64,000 bases of DNA from Pantoea ananatis LMG 2665 (GTDB lineage Bacteria > Pseudomonadota > Gammaproteobacteria > Enterobacterales > Enterobacteriaceae), in contig NZ_JMJJ01000007.1 in NCBI RefSeq assembly GCF_000710035.2, forward strand, positions 124,001-188,000. Reading direction: 5' to 3'. Positions 9,185 through 18,867 of this stretch are shown here, piece by piece. A model generated the notes under the pieces. It made no database searches. It saw nothing but the letters and a program-made list of their open reading frames with translations, and had not been told where the DNA came from. The position numbers were made by a program, and so were the translations under genes. Every line of letters begins with the position of its first letter. Positions within the stretch are counted from its first letter, which is position 1.

Positions 9185-11470
9185 ATGCATCAACATCATG
9201 CTTGTGGCTGCGGTAAGCCCTGCGGTACGCACCGTGCCGCAAAACCGCTTTGTGCAATCCGCCCTGTTCGTTCCGGTACGCTGTCGGTTACTGCGGCAAC
9301 GCCTGAAATTTCTGACGGCAATGGCTGCGGTGGTGACTGCGCGTGCGGCAGTTCATCCAGCAGTGAAGCCAATGACGAAGGTGACCGACGACGGTCCTCA
9401 GATGCTTTTCAGTTCAGCTGGCTGGTCAGCGGCATGGACTGCCCCAGCTGTGCCCGCGCTATCGAAACGGCCGTTCGTCAGCTTCCTGACGTCACCCAGG
9501 CCCGCGTCGTATTCTCCAGTGAGAAGCTGATTGTTGACGCCCGCGCACCGGTTCAAGGCGCGATAGAAGACGCCGTCAGAAAAGCCGGATTTCAACTCTC
9601 CTCCGCCGCTGCTTCCGCTTCTTCACCCGCCCCCTGGCAAACACATATCCCCCTTTTTCTGCTCGCCGGGTTAATGCTGGCCAGCGTTGCGCTCAGCCAG
9701 GCCAATGCTGTGTGGGGCGATCGATTATTTATTCTCACCACGCTGGTTGGTCTGGCACCGGTCGCGCGTAAAGCCTGGCAACGTCTACGAACCGGCTCCG
9801 CTTTTACGATTGAAACCCTGATGACGCTGGCGTCGGCGGGCGCGCTGTTGATTGGCGCCCATGCGGAAGCAGCCATGGTGTTGCTGCTGTTCCAACTGGG
9901 TGAACGCCTGGAGGCCTATGCGGCAACCCGTGCGCGCAGTGGCGTGAGTCAGCTGATGGCGATCCGTCCCGAATCGGCCGTGCGCCTGCAAAATGGCGTT
10001 CGCAGTGAGGTTCCACTGGCGGCGCTGCAGCCAGGCGACCGTATAGAGGTTGCCGCCGGTGGTCGCCTGCCGGTTGACGGATGCCTGGTCGCGGAAAGCG
10101 CCAGCTTCGATGAAAGCGCCTTAACCGGCGAGTCTTTGCCGGTTCTTCGCATGCGGGGCGATAAGGTGCTTGCTGGCGCCACCAGCGTGGACAGGCTGGT
10201 GACGCTGGACATGGTGTCAAAACCCGGCGAGAGCGCGATTGACCGCATTTTGCAGCTGATTGAGGAAGCCGAAAGCCATCGTGCTCCGGTGGAACGCTTT
10301 ATCGATAATTTCAGCCGCATTTACACGCCTGCAATCATGCTGCTGGCGCTGCTGGTCATGGTCATACCGCCGCTGCTCGGCGCGGGTCCATGGCTACCGT
10401 GGATCTACAAAGGGCTGACGTTACTTCTCATCGGTTGCCCCTGTGCACTGGTGATCTCGACGCCAGCGGCCATTACGTCTGGCCTTGCGACCGCGGCGCG
10501 GCGCGGCGCTTTAATCAAGGGCGGTGCAGCCCTGGAACGCCTGAGTACGGTGCAGACGATTGCGTTCGATAAAACCGGGACGCTCACGGAAGGCAAACCG
10601 CAGTTAACCCGCATTTTGTCATTCGGCGATCTCAGTGAAGACGAGATTCTGCTGCTGGGCGCCGCCGTTGAACGGGGCTCCACGCATCCGCTGGCTACGG
10701 CAATTGTGGCTGCGGCCCAGGCGAAATCCCTGACAATTCCGGCAGCCGCACATCAACAGGCCATCGCCGGCAGCGGCATCAGGGCCGAGGTTGCAGGCCA
10801 GCGCATTGAACTGCTGGCACCGGCTTACGTCAACGCGCTGAACGCCCGGCAACTGGACATGATTAGCGAGCAGGAAGCCCAGGGCGAAACCCTGGTGATT
10901 GTGCTGCGTAATGGCGATGCGCTGGGTGCACTCGCGTTGCGCGATCGGCTGCGCAGTGAAACGCCTGCCGCGTTGCAGGCGTTAAATGCGCTCGGCATCA
11001 ACAGCATTATGCTCACAGGGGATAACCCGCGAGCGGCGGCTGTGGTGGCGCAACAACTGGATATCGCGTGGCACGCAGGCTTATTACCCGCCGACAAGGT
11101 TGAGCGGGTTCGCCAGCTCAGTCAGCATCAGGTTATGGCAATGGTGGGCGACGGCATCAATGATGCGCCAGCCATGAAGGCGGCCACGCTGGGCATCGCC
11201 ATGGGCAGCGGCACCGATGTCGCGCTGGAAGCAGCCGATGCGGCCCTGACGCGCAATCAGCTCAGCCATCTGGCTCCGATGATCGGTCTGGCGCGTCGCA
11301 CCCGGGCAATTATTCGTCAGAATATCGGCATTGCGTTAGGGCTTAAGGCGCTGTTTCTGGTTACCACGCTTCTCGGACTGACCGGATTGTGGCTGGCGGT
11401 GCTGGCTGATTCTGGCGCCACCGCGCTGGTCACGGCGAACGCGTTGCGGCTGCTGCGCACGCGGGATTAA
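9185..11470 (+). CDS. zntA: Zn(II)/Cd(II)/Pb(II)-exporting P-type ATPase ZntA
   Basis: P1B-type ATPase that pumps divalent soft metals out of the cytoplasm, 761 aa. The ATG at 9185 is chosen (CCGGAGG nine bases upstream) over a frame 11 codons longer. The N-terminus is rich in Cys and His (HQHHACGCGKPCGTH, CGGDCACG), followed by a heavy-metal-associated domain with MDCPSCA. The core has TGES (actuator), the CPC ion site in IGCPCALVIS, the phosphorylation motif DKTGTLT, the GDGINDAPA hinge and the C-terminal ADSGATALVTANALRLLR. The histidine-rich leader is longer and more metal-binding than in E. coli. Confidence 0.96.
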   Translation: MHQHHACGCGKPCGTHRAAKPLCAIRPVRSGTLSVTAATPEISDGNGCGGDCACGSSSSSEANDEGDRRRSSDAFQFSWLVSGMDCPSCARAIETAVRQLPDVTQARVVFSSEKLIVDARAPVQGAIEDAVRKAGFQLSSAAASASSPAPWQTHIPLFLLAGLMLASVALSQANAVWGDRLFILTTLVGLAPVARKAWQRLRTGSAFTIETLMTLASAGALLIGAHAEAAMVLLLFQLGERLEAYAATRARSGVSQLMAIRPESAVRLQNGVRSEVPLAALQPGDRIEVAAGGRLPVDGCLVAESASFDESALTGESLPVLRMRGDKVLAGATSVDRLVTLDMVSKPGESAIDRILQLIEEAESHRAPVERFIDNFSRIYTPAIMLLALLVMVIPPLLGAGPWLPWIYKGLTLLLIGCPCALVISTPAAITSGLATAARRGALIKGGAALERLSTVQTIAFDKTGTLTEGKPQLTRILSFGDLSEDEILLLGAAVERGSTHPLATAIVAAAQAKSLTIPAAAHQQAIAGSGIRAEVAGQRIELLAPAYVNALNARQLDMISEQEAQGETLVIVLRNGDALGALALRDRLRSETPAALQALNALGINSIMLTGDNPRAAAVVAQQLDIAWHAGLLPADKVERVRQLSQHQVMAMVGDGINDAPAMKAATLGIAMGSGTDVALEAADAALTRNQLSHLAPMIGLARRTRAIIRQNIGIALGLKALFLVTTLLGLTGLWLAVLADSGATALVTANALRLLRTRD

Positions 11471-11477
11471 CAACCTG

Positions 11478-11497
11478 ACGGCGGCAGGTGCCGCCGT
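11478..11497. terminator. Bidirectional terminator between zntA and tusA
   Basis: ACGGCGG pairs with CCGCCGT between the convergent genes zntA and tusA, followed on the plus strand by TATTC. GC-rich and well placed, but without a long U-tract. Confidence 0.6.
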
Positions 11498-11748
11498 TAT
11501 TCGCCCATCCCTTTCCTGATCAAAAACTGATAAGGCAGCGTGTCGGTTTGCGCGACCAACAGGCGATGCTCCATAAAGCGGCAAAAACCGGGAATATCCC
11601 GCGTGGTCGCCGGATCGTCAGCCACGATCAGTAGCGTTTCACCGTCCTGCATCCCGCGCACGGTTTTGCGAACCATCATGACCGGTTCGGGACAGCGCAG
11701 GCCTAATGCATCCAGTTGATGGTCGGCGGAAGAAAATGCATCACTCAT
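11497..11748 (-). CDS. tusA: Sulfur carrier protein TusA
   Basis: 83-aa sulfur-transfer protein that accepts persulfide from IscS and passes it to TusBCD for tRNA 2-thiouridine synthesis. The catalytic cysteine is in [17 protein letters not shown] (about residue 19). [13 protein letters not shown] is also conserved. The ATG at 11748 is preferred over an adjacent GTG. Converges on zntA, as in E. coli. Confidence 0.95.
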   Translation of the reverse strand: MSDAFSSADHQLDALGLRCPEPVMMVRKTVRGMQDGETLLIVADDPATTRDIPGFCRFMEHRLLVAQTDTLPYQFLIRKGMGE

Positions 11749-11918
11749 CACGATCTCAATTCAGGTTGGCGGGCGCTTATTCTAGCGCGTCAGCCCTTTG
11801 ACGCAAGGCGATAACGATTGCGTTAAAATTAGCCATTGCATTAATAGCACACCAGGGTAAGATGCGGCCGTTTTTTGTTCATGAAACCGTAGTGCGCGGA
11901 CCGTTCTGCGCCCTGCAA

Positions 11919-11947
11919 TGGGTTCCCTCACCCCACGATTAAAAAGG
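11919..11947 (+). promoter_or_regulatory. preQ1-I-like riboswitch upstream of yhhQ
   Basis: Seven bases before the yhhQ start, TGGG (11919-11922) can pair with CCCA (11932-11935) around a TTCCCTCAC loop. An A-rich tail TTAAAAAGG (11939-11947) follows. This is the compact H-type pseudoknot plan of class-I preQ1 riboswitches, in which the tail pairs back into the loop and contains the ribosome site. The only possible ribosome-binding sequence of yhhQ, AAAAAGG, lies inside the tail, so ligand binding would block translation. The downstream gene transports queuosine precursors, the expected target. Identified by eye against remembered consensus. Confidence 0.65.
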
Positions 11948-11953
11948 CTAACT

Positions 11954-12619
11954 ATGCTCGCATTTACTCCGCGTCAGCGCACTTATGCGCTTTTCTGGCT
12001 GTCCCTGTTTCACCTGCTGGTGATTACCTCCAGTAATTATCTGGTGCAGTTGCCCGTCTCCCTTTTTGGTTTCCATACCACCTGGGGCGCCTTTAGTTTC
12101 CCGTTTATCTTCCTGGCGACCGATCTGACCGTCCGCATTTTTGGCGCGCCGCTTGCACGGCGGATTATTCTGGCGGTCATGGTGCCGGCGTTATTTATCT
12201 CCTATACCATTTCCAGCCTGTTTTATCAGGGCGAGTGGCAAGGCTGGCAGGCATTGCAGCAGGTGAACCTGTTTGTCGCCCGTATCGCCTGCGCCAGCTT
12301 TATGGCTTACGCGCTGGGCCAGATTCTGGATGTGCATGTCTTTAACCGCCTGCGTCGCCTGCCGCAGTGGTGGATAGCGCCCGGCTGTGCCATGTTTTTA
12401 GGCAATATCAGCGACACGCTGGCGTTCTTTTTTATCGCCTTCTATAAAAGCTCCGATGCGTTTATGGCGCAGCACTGGGTGGAAATCGCCCTGGTCGATT
12501 ACAGTTTCAAGGTGCTGATCTGCATGGTGTTCTTCCTGCCTGCCTATGGTGTGTTGCTCAATGCGGCGTTGAAACGTCTGGCCGAACGCCAGGCTCAACC
12601 ACAGATACATTTCGGCTAA
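11954..12619 (+). CDS. yhhQ: YhhQ, queuosine-precursor (preQ0/preQ1) transporter
   Basis: Inner-membrane transporter (COG1738/VUT family) shown in E. coli to take up 7-deazaguanine precursors of queuosine, 221 aa with about six membrane helices. Conserved stretches are FHTTWGAFSFPFIFLATDLT, VRIFGAPLARRII and LFVARIACASFMAYALGQ. The start at 11954 matches the E. coli N-terminus; an open frame from 11918 runs through the riboswitch and is not used. Linked in pathway to queH at 35427. Confidence 0.94.
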   Translation: MLAFTPRQRTYALFWLSLFHLLVITSSNYLVQLPVSLFGFHTTWGAFSFPFIFLATDLTVRIFGAPLARRIILAVMVPALFISYTISSLFYQGEWQGWQALQQVNLFVARIACASFMAYALGQILDVHVFNRLRRLPQWWIAPGCAMFLGNISDTLAFFFIAFYKSSDAFMAQHWVEIALVDYSFKVLICMVFFLPAYGVLLNAALKRLAERQAQPQIHFG

Positions 12620-12736
12620 CCGGCAATACAGCCTTTCCTGACAATCCGCTAAAATCTTCTGACAATACTCAGGTTGCGTTTGCAGCCTGATTCCTGTTGT
12701 ATAAACGCCTGAGTGGAAATTTAAAAAGGGATTCTG

Positions 12737-13291
12737 ATGCGTAATTTAGTGAAATATGCGGGAATTGGTTTGCTGGTCCTCGGCCTTGCCGCCTGTGACC
12801 AAAAGAAAGATGACGCGGCAAACGACAACGGCGCATCTGCCAGTCAGTCGGCACAAACCGTGACGCTGATGGATGGCAAGTTAAGCTTCGCCTTACCGCC
12901 GGGCATGTCCGATAAGAGCGGCAAGCTGGGCTCACAAAGCACCAATATGCACGTGTATGCTGATGAAAGCGGCGCGCGGGCGATTATCGTCATTGCAGGT
13001 GATCCCACTAACGAAGGGCTGGATGTTTTATCACAGCGCATGGAACAACAGCAGCGTAACCGCGATCCGCAGCTACAGGTTGTCTCTAACAAAGCGGTCA
13101 CCTTGGGCGGCGAACCTGCACAACAGCTGGACACCGTGATCTCAGCCAATAACCAGACCTCCTGGTCTTCCGTCGTGTTGGCGAAGGTGGATGGTAAGCT
13201 GATGACCATGCAGATCACGCTGCCGGGCCAGAACCAGCAGCAGGCGCAAAGCGATGCTGAAACGGTAGTGAAGAGCATTAAACTGAAATAA
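12737..13291 (+). CDS. dcrB: DcrB lipoprotein
   Basis: 184-aa periplasmic lipoprotein with a signal peptide and lipobox LGLAAC (lipidated Cys at about 20). In E. coli DcrB is needed for phage C1 and C6 adsorption/DNA entry and contributes to envelope homeostasis. After the lipobox comes a low-complexity linker (DQKKDDAANDNGASASQS) and then a DcrB/PsbP-like domain. In E. coli yhhS follows; here the inositol cluster follows instead, making this the left junction of the insertion. Confidence 0.92.
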   Translation: MRNLVKYAGIGLLVLGLAACDQKKDDAANDNGASASQSAQTVTLMDGKLSFALPPGMSDKSGKLGSQSTNMHVYADESGARAIIVIAGDPTNEGLDVLSQRMEQQQRNRDPQLQVVSNKAVTLGGEPAQQLDTVISANNQTSWSSVVLAKVDGKLMTMQITLPGQNQQQAQSDAETVVKSIKLK

Positions 13292-13349
13292 CCGCAACAG
13301 GCCCTTACCTGATATGGGTGTTATTTCAGGTTCCCGCCCTGAAAACAGC

Positions 13350-13383
13350 GAGCCGCGTGGAAAAGCACGTTTCCACACGGCTC
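13350..13383. terminator. Long hairpin between dcrB and iolC
   Basis: GAGCCG..GTGGAAA pairs with TTTCCAC..CGGCTC in a stem of about 13 pairs with one mismatch and a six-base loop, between convergent dcrB and iolC. The plus strand continues GATTCTGGTTCTTTT, a fair U-rich tail. Likely bidirectional. Confidence 0.7.
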
Positions 13384-13397
13384 GATTCTGGTTCTTT

Positions 13398-15317
13398 TCA
13401 CGCCTGCTCGCGTGCCGTGCGCCAGTAATCAATCAAACGCAGATAGTTATCTTTTACAGCCGTTACCAGCGCCGCGTCGTCAATTTCACCCTGCAACCAC
13501 TGACTTGAAGGCTGGGCAAAAATCGTCCGTCCCACCGCGAAGCCTTTCACCCATGGCGCAGCCGCAGCCGCAGCGAAACCGAGTTTCAGCGTCTCCTCTG
13601 GCGCATCCAGCCCGAGCAACAGGATACCGCGACAGTGAGGATCCTGCGCCTCAATCAGGGTGCCAATGGCCTGCCAGCTCGCTGTTGACAGGGGCGGTAA
13701 TTTCCACCAGTCCGGCTTGATTCCCAACGCATAAAAGTGGCTCAGAACCGCCAGATAACAGGCTTCGTTACGGTCTGGCTGCCCCTCTGGCAGAATCACT
13801 TCCAACAGCAGTTCATGCCCGCTTTTGTTACAGCCTTTCCAGACATCCAGCAACACGGCATCCTGCTCTTCACGCAGTTCGGCGCTGTCATGCGGGTGAT
13901 AAAACACCAGACATTTTACCACGTGCTCCATTGGCCAGCTGGCAAGCTGTGTGCCGATATTGCCGTGTTCAAGGCGTAACGGTCGGGATCCCGGTAACTC
14001 TATCGGCCGCCCGATCCATCTGTTCTTGCCGGTAATGGCGTTAAGCGTCCGTTGCCCGAAGGTGGTATCGGCCAGAATGCCGCTTTTGCTTTCAATGCCT
14101 GCCTGCTGTACCGCCTGCTCTGCGGCCTGGAGCAGCAGGAGCTTGAGTTGAGGAATGTGGCTGACGTCAGCCCCCGCAGCCTTGGCCATATCGACCAGTT
14201 GCTTACGATGGTCAAAGGCAAAGATATTGAGTTCCGGCCAGGCACGCTGCCGGGTGGTCACGCGGTGCAGGTGCGTTAATCGACTGTCCAGATCCGGACG
14301 CTTGACGGCGTTTTCGCGGCTCAGAAAATCGTCCAGTTCTTCTCGGGTCGGCATCGCCGGCGCGCAACCATGGCGTGAAACCACCAACGCACCGCAGGCA
14401 TTGGCATAACGGCAGGCCTGCTCCCAGCCTTCATCATTTAACCAGCCACGCAGCAGGCCCGACATAAACGCGTCACCTGCGCCCAGCACGTTTAACACCT
14501 CGACGCGCACGCCGCTGTGCAGCGTTACCTGCTCCCAGTTTTCCGGAATCTCATGTTCAAAGACAACGCATCCCATTGCACCCCGCTTACAGACCAGCGT
14601 AGCCTTACTGACCTCACGGACATTTCTCAGCGCCGTCAGCGTATCGGTGCTGCCGCCCGCGATATGGAATTCTTCTTCGGTGCCTACGATAAGATCGAAA
14701 TAGTGGACGACCTGCTGCAGTTGCGCCGTTACCTCTGACGATGCAATGAAACGTGTTTCACCGTCACCCAGCGAGGTTAATCCCCACAATACTGGCCGGT
14801 AGTCGATATCCAGCGCCGTTCGCAGGCCGTTTTTGCGGGCGAGCTCCAGCGCCTTTAGCACAGCCGCCCGGGTCTGGGGATGTGACAAGTGCGTGCCGGT
14901 GACCGCTACCGAGCGGGAGGAGGCGATAAAGGACTCCTCGATATCCTCTGGCACCAGCCCCATATCGGCGCAGTTATCACGATAAAAAATGAGTGGGAAC
15001 GTTTCGTCGTCTTTGATGCCGAGAATCACCAAGGCAGTAAGGCGTTTTTTATCCGTTATCAGCGCATCGGTATTACACCCAACCCTTTGCAGGCTTTCAC
15101 GTAAAAAACGGCCGTTATGCTCATCGCCCACGCGCGCCAGCATGGCTGAACGCAACCCCTGAATAGCGGTGCCATAAGCGACGTTACCCGATGAACCGCC
15201 AAGATATTTGGCAAAGGACGTGGTGTCCTCCAGTCGCGCGCCAATTTGCTGACCATAGAAGTCTACGGCGATGCGTCCAATACAAATCACATCAAGACGC
15301 TTCTGTTGTGTACTCAT
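13398..15317 (-). CDS. iolC: IolC: 5-dehydro-2-deoxygluconokinase fused to a DUF2090 aldolase-like domain
   Basis: Kinase step of myo-inositol catabolism: 2-deoxy-5-keto-gluconate to its 6-phosphate. The start at 15317 (MSTQQKRLDVICIGR) is preferred over 28 upstream in-frame codons. It is 639 aa, about twice a simple IolC. Residues 1-325 are a PfkB kinase with YLGGSSGNVAYG, LVCKRGAMGC and the catalytic signature VLNVLGAGDAFMSGLLRG. Residues 330-639 are a DUF2090 domain (FAFDHRKQLVDMAKAAGA, ILADTTFGQRTLN, VKGFAVGRTIF) that resembles a class-I aldolase barrel and probably cleaves the phosphorylated product to malonate semialdehyde and dihydroxyacetone phosphate. This would explain the absence of iolJ. 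Monocistronic, divergent from iolD. Confidence 0.93.
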   Translation of the reverse strand: MSTQQKRLDVICIGRIAVDFYGQQIGARLEDTTSFAKYLGGSSGNVAYGTAIQGLRSAMLARVGDEHNGRFLRESLQRVGCNTDALITDKKRLTALVILGIKDDETFPLIFYRDNCADMGLVPEDIEESFIASSRSVAVTGTHLSHPQTRAAVLKALELARKNGLRTALDIDYRPVLWGLTSLGDGETRFIASSEVTAQLQQVVHYFDLIVGTEEEFHIAGGSTDTLTALRNVREVSKATLVCKRGAMGCVVFEHEIPENWEQVTLHSGVRVEVLNVLGAGDAFMSGLLRGWLNDEGWEQACRYANACGALVVSRHGCAPAMPTREELDDFLSRENAVKRPDLDSRLTHLHRVTTRQRAWPELNIFAFDHRKQLVDMAKAAGADVSHIPQLKLLLLQAAEQAVQQAGIESKSGILADTTFGQRTLNAITGKNRWIGRPIELPGSRPLRLEHGNIGTQLASWPMEHVVKCLVFYHPHDSAELREEQDAVLLDVWKGCNKSGHELLLEVILPEGQPDRNEACYLAVLSHFYALGIKPDWWKLPPLSTASWQAIGTLIEAQDPHCRGILLLGLDAPEETLKLGFAAAAAAPWVKGFAVGRTIFAQPSSQWLQGEIDDAALVTAVKDNYLRLIDYWRTAREQA

Positions 15318-15401
15318 ACTTCTGGTTTCCTTCTGTGATGAGCAGACACTGTGGACAAGTTGGATATCGGGGTCTGAAGGTGTCTGATTAGCGATAAACA
15401 C

Positions 15402-15430
15402 AGTATGAGGAACAAATATTCCAAACTCAA
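15402..15430 (-). promoter_or_regulatory. iolC promoter with operator in the spacer
   Basis: On the minus strand, -35 TTGAGT (plus 15425-15430) and -10 CATACT (plus 15402-15407) are 17 bases apart. The spacer is filled by GGAACAAATATTCC (plus 15409-15422), a GGAA-N6-TTCC inverted repeat placed to block polymerase. The likely binder is the RpiR-type IolR of this cluster (inference). Confidence 0.55.
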
Positions 15431-15567
15431 TTCAAAATGAAACTTACAATGCAATTATGTGAACCAGTTAAAAATCTGTCGCTCCCCGGTACTTTATCGC
15501 CATGCCCTGCGCACCGCGTACCACAAGGCGGCAGACTCACCGCCCGTCTTTTAGGGCTGACCTGACA

Positions 15568-15731
15568 ATGAAATGAAATATCTTAAAAAACGGCAACTCT
15601 CACCAATCATTCCAGTTCCCCCCTTTCCTGCGTATTACGTGGGATCGGCAGGAATGTAAATTTGATCCCCCTCGCAAAATGAAATATTTCTTCTGTAATT
15701 GTATTTTATGAAAAATGCATTTGTTTATAAT
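15568..15731 (+). promoter_or_regulatory. iolD promoter region with TGAAAT half-sites
   Basis: The 513-base iolC-iolD gap carries repeated ATGAAAT half-sites: overlapping copies at 15568-15579 and a GAAATATTTC palindrome at 15681-15690. A good -10, TATAAT, lies at 15726-15731, 100 bases before iolD, without a clear -35 at normal spacing, so an activator or DNA bending may help. The same half-site occurs before iolR and mmsA. Confidence 0.45.
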
Positions 15732-15830
15732 CCTCTGACATTTCAGTTATCCCGGTAGCTCTCTCCGTTACGTCACGCCGTTTATACGCGGGGCCGGACG
15801 CCGCTACAGCCAGCACGTTGAGGAAAGTTT

Positions 15831-17771
15831 ATGGCCACCATCAAACTGACTACCGCACAGGCATTAGTTAAATTTCTTGATAATCAATACATTGACGTAG
15901 ACGGGCATGAGACGAAGTTTGTCCATGGCATTTTTGCCATTTTTGGCCATGGCAATGTACTGGGTCTGGGCCAGGCACTGGAACAGGACAGTGGGGATCT
16001 GGTGGTATACCAGGGACGCAATGAGCAGGGAATGGCGCACGCTGCAACCGGCTTTGCCAAACAATCCCTGCGGCGTCAGATCATCGCCTGCACCTCTTCT
16101 GTTGGCCCGGGTGCGGCCAACATGTTAACGGCGGCGGCAACGGCGACGGCGAACCGAATTCCCCTGCTGCTGCTGCCCGGTGACGTTTTTGCCACCCGAC
16201 AACCTGACCCGGTGTTGCAACAGATTGAGCAATCCTGGGATCTGAGCATCAGCACCAATGATGCCTTCAGAGCGGTCAGTAAATACTGGGATCGCATCAG
16301 CCGCCCTGAACAGTTAATGAGCGCCTGTGTTAATGCGATGCGCGTGCTCACCGACCCCGCTGAAACCGGGGCCGTCACGCTCTCTTTACCGCAAGATGTG
16401 CAAGGCGAAGCCTGGGATTACCCCGACTATTTCTTCCAGAAACGCGTGCACCGACTGGACCGTCGTCAGCCCACCGTGGCCCAACTTGAAGATGCGCTGA
16501 AGCTTATTATCCGCAAACGTAAGCCGCTGATTATCTGCGGCGGTGGCGTCAAATATTCGGGGGCGGGCGAGGCGCTGCAGGCGTTCGCTGAACGGTATCA
16601 GATTCCGTTCGCTGAAACGCAGGCCGGAAAAGGGACGCTGCTGTCCGATCATCCGCTCAACGTTGGCGGCGTAGGTGAAACCGGCTGTCTGGCGGCAAAC
16701 CTGCTGGCAAAAGACGCCGATCTGGTGATTGGGATTGGCACACGCTATACCGATTTTACCACCTCATCGAAATGGATTTTCCGGCATCCCGAGGTGAGCT
16801 TTCTTAACATCAACGTCAGCAATTTTGACAGCTACAAACTGGATGGCGTGCAGCTGCTTGCCGATGCGCGTGAAGCCCTGCTGGCGCTCAGTCATGGGCT
16901 GGTTTCGCAGCACTACGGCAACGACTGGGGCACGCAGGTTGCCGAGGCGCGGCAACAGTTAGAAGAAGAAACACAGCGCGTGTATCACGTTACACATAAC
17001 GACGCTGAATTTGTGCCCGAGATTGCCGACCACCTGGATCGGGACGCCGTCTACGCCGAATTCAATCGCTTGACGCAGTCTCTGCTGACCCAGAGCAGTG
17101 TCTTGGGTACCCTCAACCAACATTTGCCTGCCGATGCCGTCATCGTCGGTGCTGCAGGCAGCCTGCCCGGCGACCTGCAACGCGTCTGGCGCACGCGCGG
17201 CTATAACGGCTATCACCTCGAATACGGCTATTCCTGTATGGGATATGAAGTGAATGCGGCGTTAGGCGTTAAGCTTGCGGAGCCCCAGCGGGAAGTCTAT
17301 GCCCTGGTCGGCGACGGCTCTTTTATGATGCTGCATTCCGAGCTGGTGACCTCCATTCAGGAGGGTGCCAAAATCAACGTGGTGCTGCTGGATAACATGA
17401 GCAATGGCTGCATTAACAACCTGCAAATGGAGCACGGTATGGACAGCTTCATTACCGAGTTTCGCTTCCGCAATACTGACAGCGGTAAGCTAAACGGCAG
17501 CCTGGTGCCGGTAGACTTTGCCGCAATTGCTGCCGGTTATGGGTGCAAGACCTATCGCGTCAGCACGCTGGAACAGCTTAAGGCTGCGCTGGACGATGCG
17601 AAAACACAGCAGGTTTCTACGCTGATAGATATTAAAGTACTGCCCAAGACCATGATTCATAAATATTTCAGCTGGTGGCACGTTGGCGTTGCACAAACTG
17701 CTCAATCGGCGCGCACGCAGGATGTGGCGGACAAACTGAATGCGCATCTGGCACAGGCCCGCAAATACTGA
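15831..17771 (+). CDS. iolD: IolD, 3D-(3,5/4)-trihydroxycyclohexane-1,2-dione hydrolase
   Basis: Thiamine-diphosphate enzyme that opens the inositol ring, giving 5-deoxy-glucuronate; 646 aa, normal for the family. The N-terminal domain has [18 protein letters not shown] and the activating-glutamate region. The C-terminal cofactor motif runs from [12 protein letters not shown] to [27 protein letters not shown] is typical of IolD. Starts at ATG 15831 behind GAGGAAAGTTT. First gene of iolD-iolG-iolE. Confidence 0.96.
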   Translation: MATIKLTTAQALVKFLDNQYIDVDGHETKFVHGIFAIFGHGNVLGLGQALEQDSGDLVVYQGRNEQGMAHAATGFAKQSLRRQIIACTSSVGPGAANMLTAAATATANRIPLLLLPGDVFATRQPDPVLQQIEQSWDLSISTNDAFRAVSKYWDRISRPEQLMSACVNAMRVLTDPAETGAVTLSLPQDVQGEAWDYPDYFFQKRVHRLDRRQPTVAQLEDALKLIIRKRKPLIICGGGVKYSGAGEALQAFAERYQIPFAETQAGKGTLLSDHPLNVGGVGETGCLAANLLAKDADLVIGIGTRYTDFTTSSKWIFRHPEVSFLNINVSNFDSYKLDGVQLLADAREALLALSHGLVSQHYGNDWGTQVAEARQQLEEETQRVYHVTHNDAEFVPEIADHLDRDAVYAEFNRLTQSLLTQSSVLGTLNQHLPADAVIVGAAGSLPGDLQRVWRTRGYNGYHLEYGYSCMGYEVNAALGVKLAEPQREVYALVGDGSFMMLHSELVTSIQEGAKINVVLLDNMSNGCINNLQMEHGMDSFITEFRFRNTDSGKLNGSLVPVDFAAIAAGYGCKTYRVSTLEQLKAALDDAKTQQVSTLIDIKVLPKTMIHKYFSWWHVGVAQTAQSARTQDVADKLNAHLAQARKY

Positions 17772-17776
17772 TTTCC

Positions 17777-17800
17777 GGGCCGTCTGACGGCCCTTGTTTC
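17777..17800 (+). terminator. Intercistronic terminator-like hairpin between iolD and iolG
   Basis: GGGCCG pairs with CGGCCC around a five-base loop, followed by TTGTTTCTTC, a few bases after the iolD stop and 32 bases before iolG. It may cut back iolGE transcription, or iolG may have its own promoter. Confidence 0.5.
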
Positions 17801-17831
17801 TTCTCTTCGATTTAACCCTACAGGTGTAATT

Positions 17832-18842
17832 ATGACATTGAAACTTGGTGTGATTGGAACAGGCGCGATTGGTCAGGAACACATTCGCCGCTGCAACAAT
17901 GTCTTACAAGGGGCAAGAGTGGTCGCGGTATCCGATATCAACGTTGAAGGCGCTCAGGCTGCACTGCAACGGCTGAATAGTGATGCGCAAGTCTGCAAGG
18001 ATGGCTATGAGGTGATTCAGTCACCTGATGTGGATGCGGTGCTGGTGACCTCATGGGATCCGACGCATGAAGAGTTTACCCTGGCGGCCATCGCGGCGGG
18101 TAAGCCGGTGTTCTGTGAAAAACCGCTGGCCATGAGCGCAGAGGGTTGCCGTCGGGTAGTCGAAGCAGAAATTCAACACGGTAAGCGACTGGTTCAGGTG
18201 GGTTTTATGCGGCCTTACGATGCCGGCTACCGGGCGCTGAAAAAAGTGATTACCGACGGTGAAATCGGCGAGCCGCTCATGCTGCATTGCGCGCATCGCA
18301 ATCCGACGGTGCCCGAAAATTACAATACGGAAATGGCGATCACCAATACGTTAATTCATGAACTTGACGTACTGCGCTGGCTGACGAGTGACGACTACAA
18401 AAGCGTGCAGGTGGTTTTCCCGCGCGTCAGTTCCAAAGCGCGTCCGCATCTGAAAGATCCGCAAATCGTCCTGTTTGAAACGCAAAAAGGCGTGCGCATC
18501 GATGTAGAAATTTTTGTTAACTGTACCTACGGCTACGACATTCAGTGTGAGGTAGTGGGTGAAGAAGGCATCGCCAGACTGCCGGAGCCTTCGTCAGTGC
18601 AGCTGCGCAAACAGGCCAAACTTTCCAACACCATTTTAGTCGACTGGAAAGACCGCTTTATCGAGGCTTACGACGTCGAACTGCAGGCGTTTATCAACGA
18701 CGTGAAAGCCGGGCAGTTAACCGGTCCGTCTGCCTGGGATGGTTTTGCCGCCTCCGTCGCCGCTGACGCCTGTATCAAGGCGCAGAAAAGCGGTGCCATT
18801 GAACCGATTGAAATGCCCGCTCGTCCGGCATTCTATAACTAA
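17832..18842 (+). CDS. iolG: IolG, inositol 2-dehydrogenase
   Basis: NAD-dependent oxidation of myo-inositol to scyllo-inosose, the entry step; 336 aa. The Rossmann motif [12 protein letters not shown] is at the N-terminus, the Gfo/Idh/MocA signature EKPLAM at about 97, and catalytic residues are in [13 protein letters not shown]. Standard length. Sits between iolD and iolE in the same direction. Confidence 0.95.
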   Translation: MTLKLGVIGTGAIGQEHIRRCNNVLQGARVVAVSDINVEGAQAALQRLNSDAQVCKDGYEVIQSPDVDAVLVTSWDPTHEEFTLAAIAAGKPVFCEKPLAMSAEGCRRVVEAEIQHGKRLVQVGFMRPYDAGYRALKKVITDGEIGEPLMLHCAHRNPTVPENYNTEMAITNTLIHELDVLRWLTSDDYKSVQVVFPRVSSKARPHLKDPQIVLFETQKGVRIDVEIFVNCTYGYDIQCEVVGEEGIARLPEPSSVQLRKQAKLSNTILVDWKDRFIEAYDVELQAFINDVKAGQLTGPSAWDGFAASVAADACIKAQKSGAIEPIEMPARPAFYN

Positions 18843-18867
18843 ATCTCTCGCCTTTGGCAGGTAAACA

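Noticed and set aside
11918..11953. Upstream start for yhhQ
   Set aside because: The extension has no family similarity and coincides with the riboswitch-like element.
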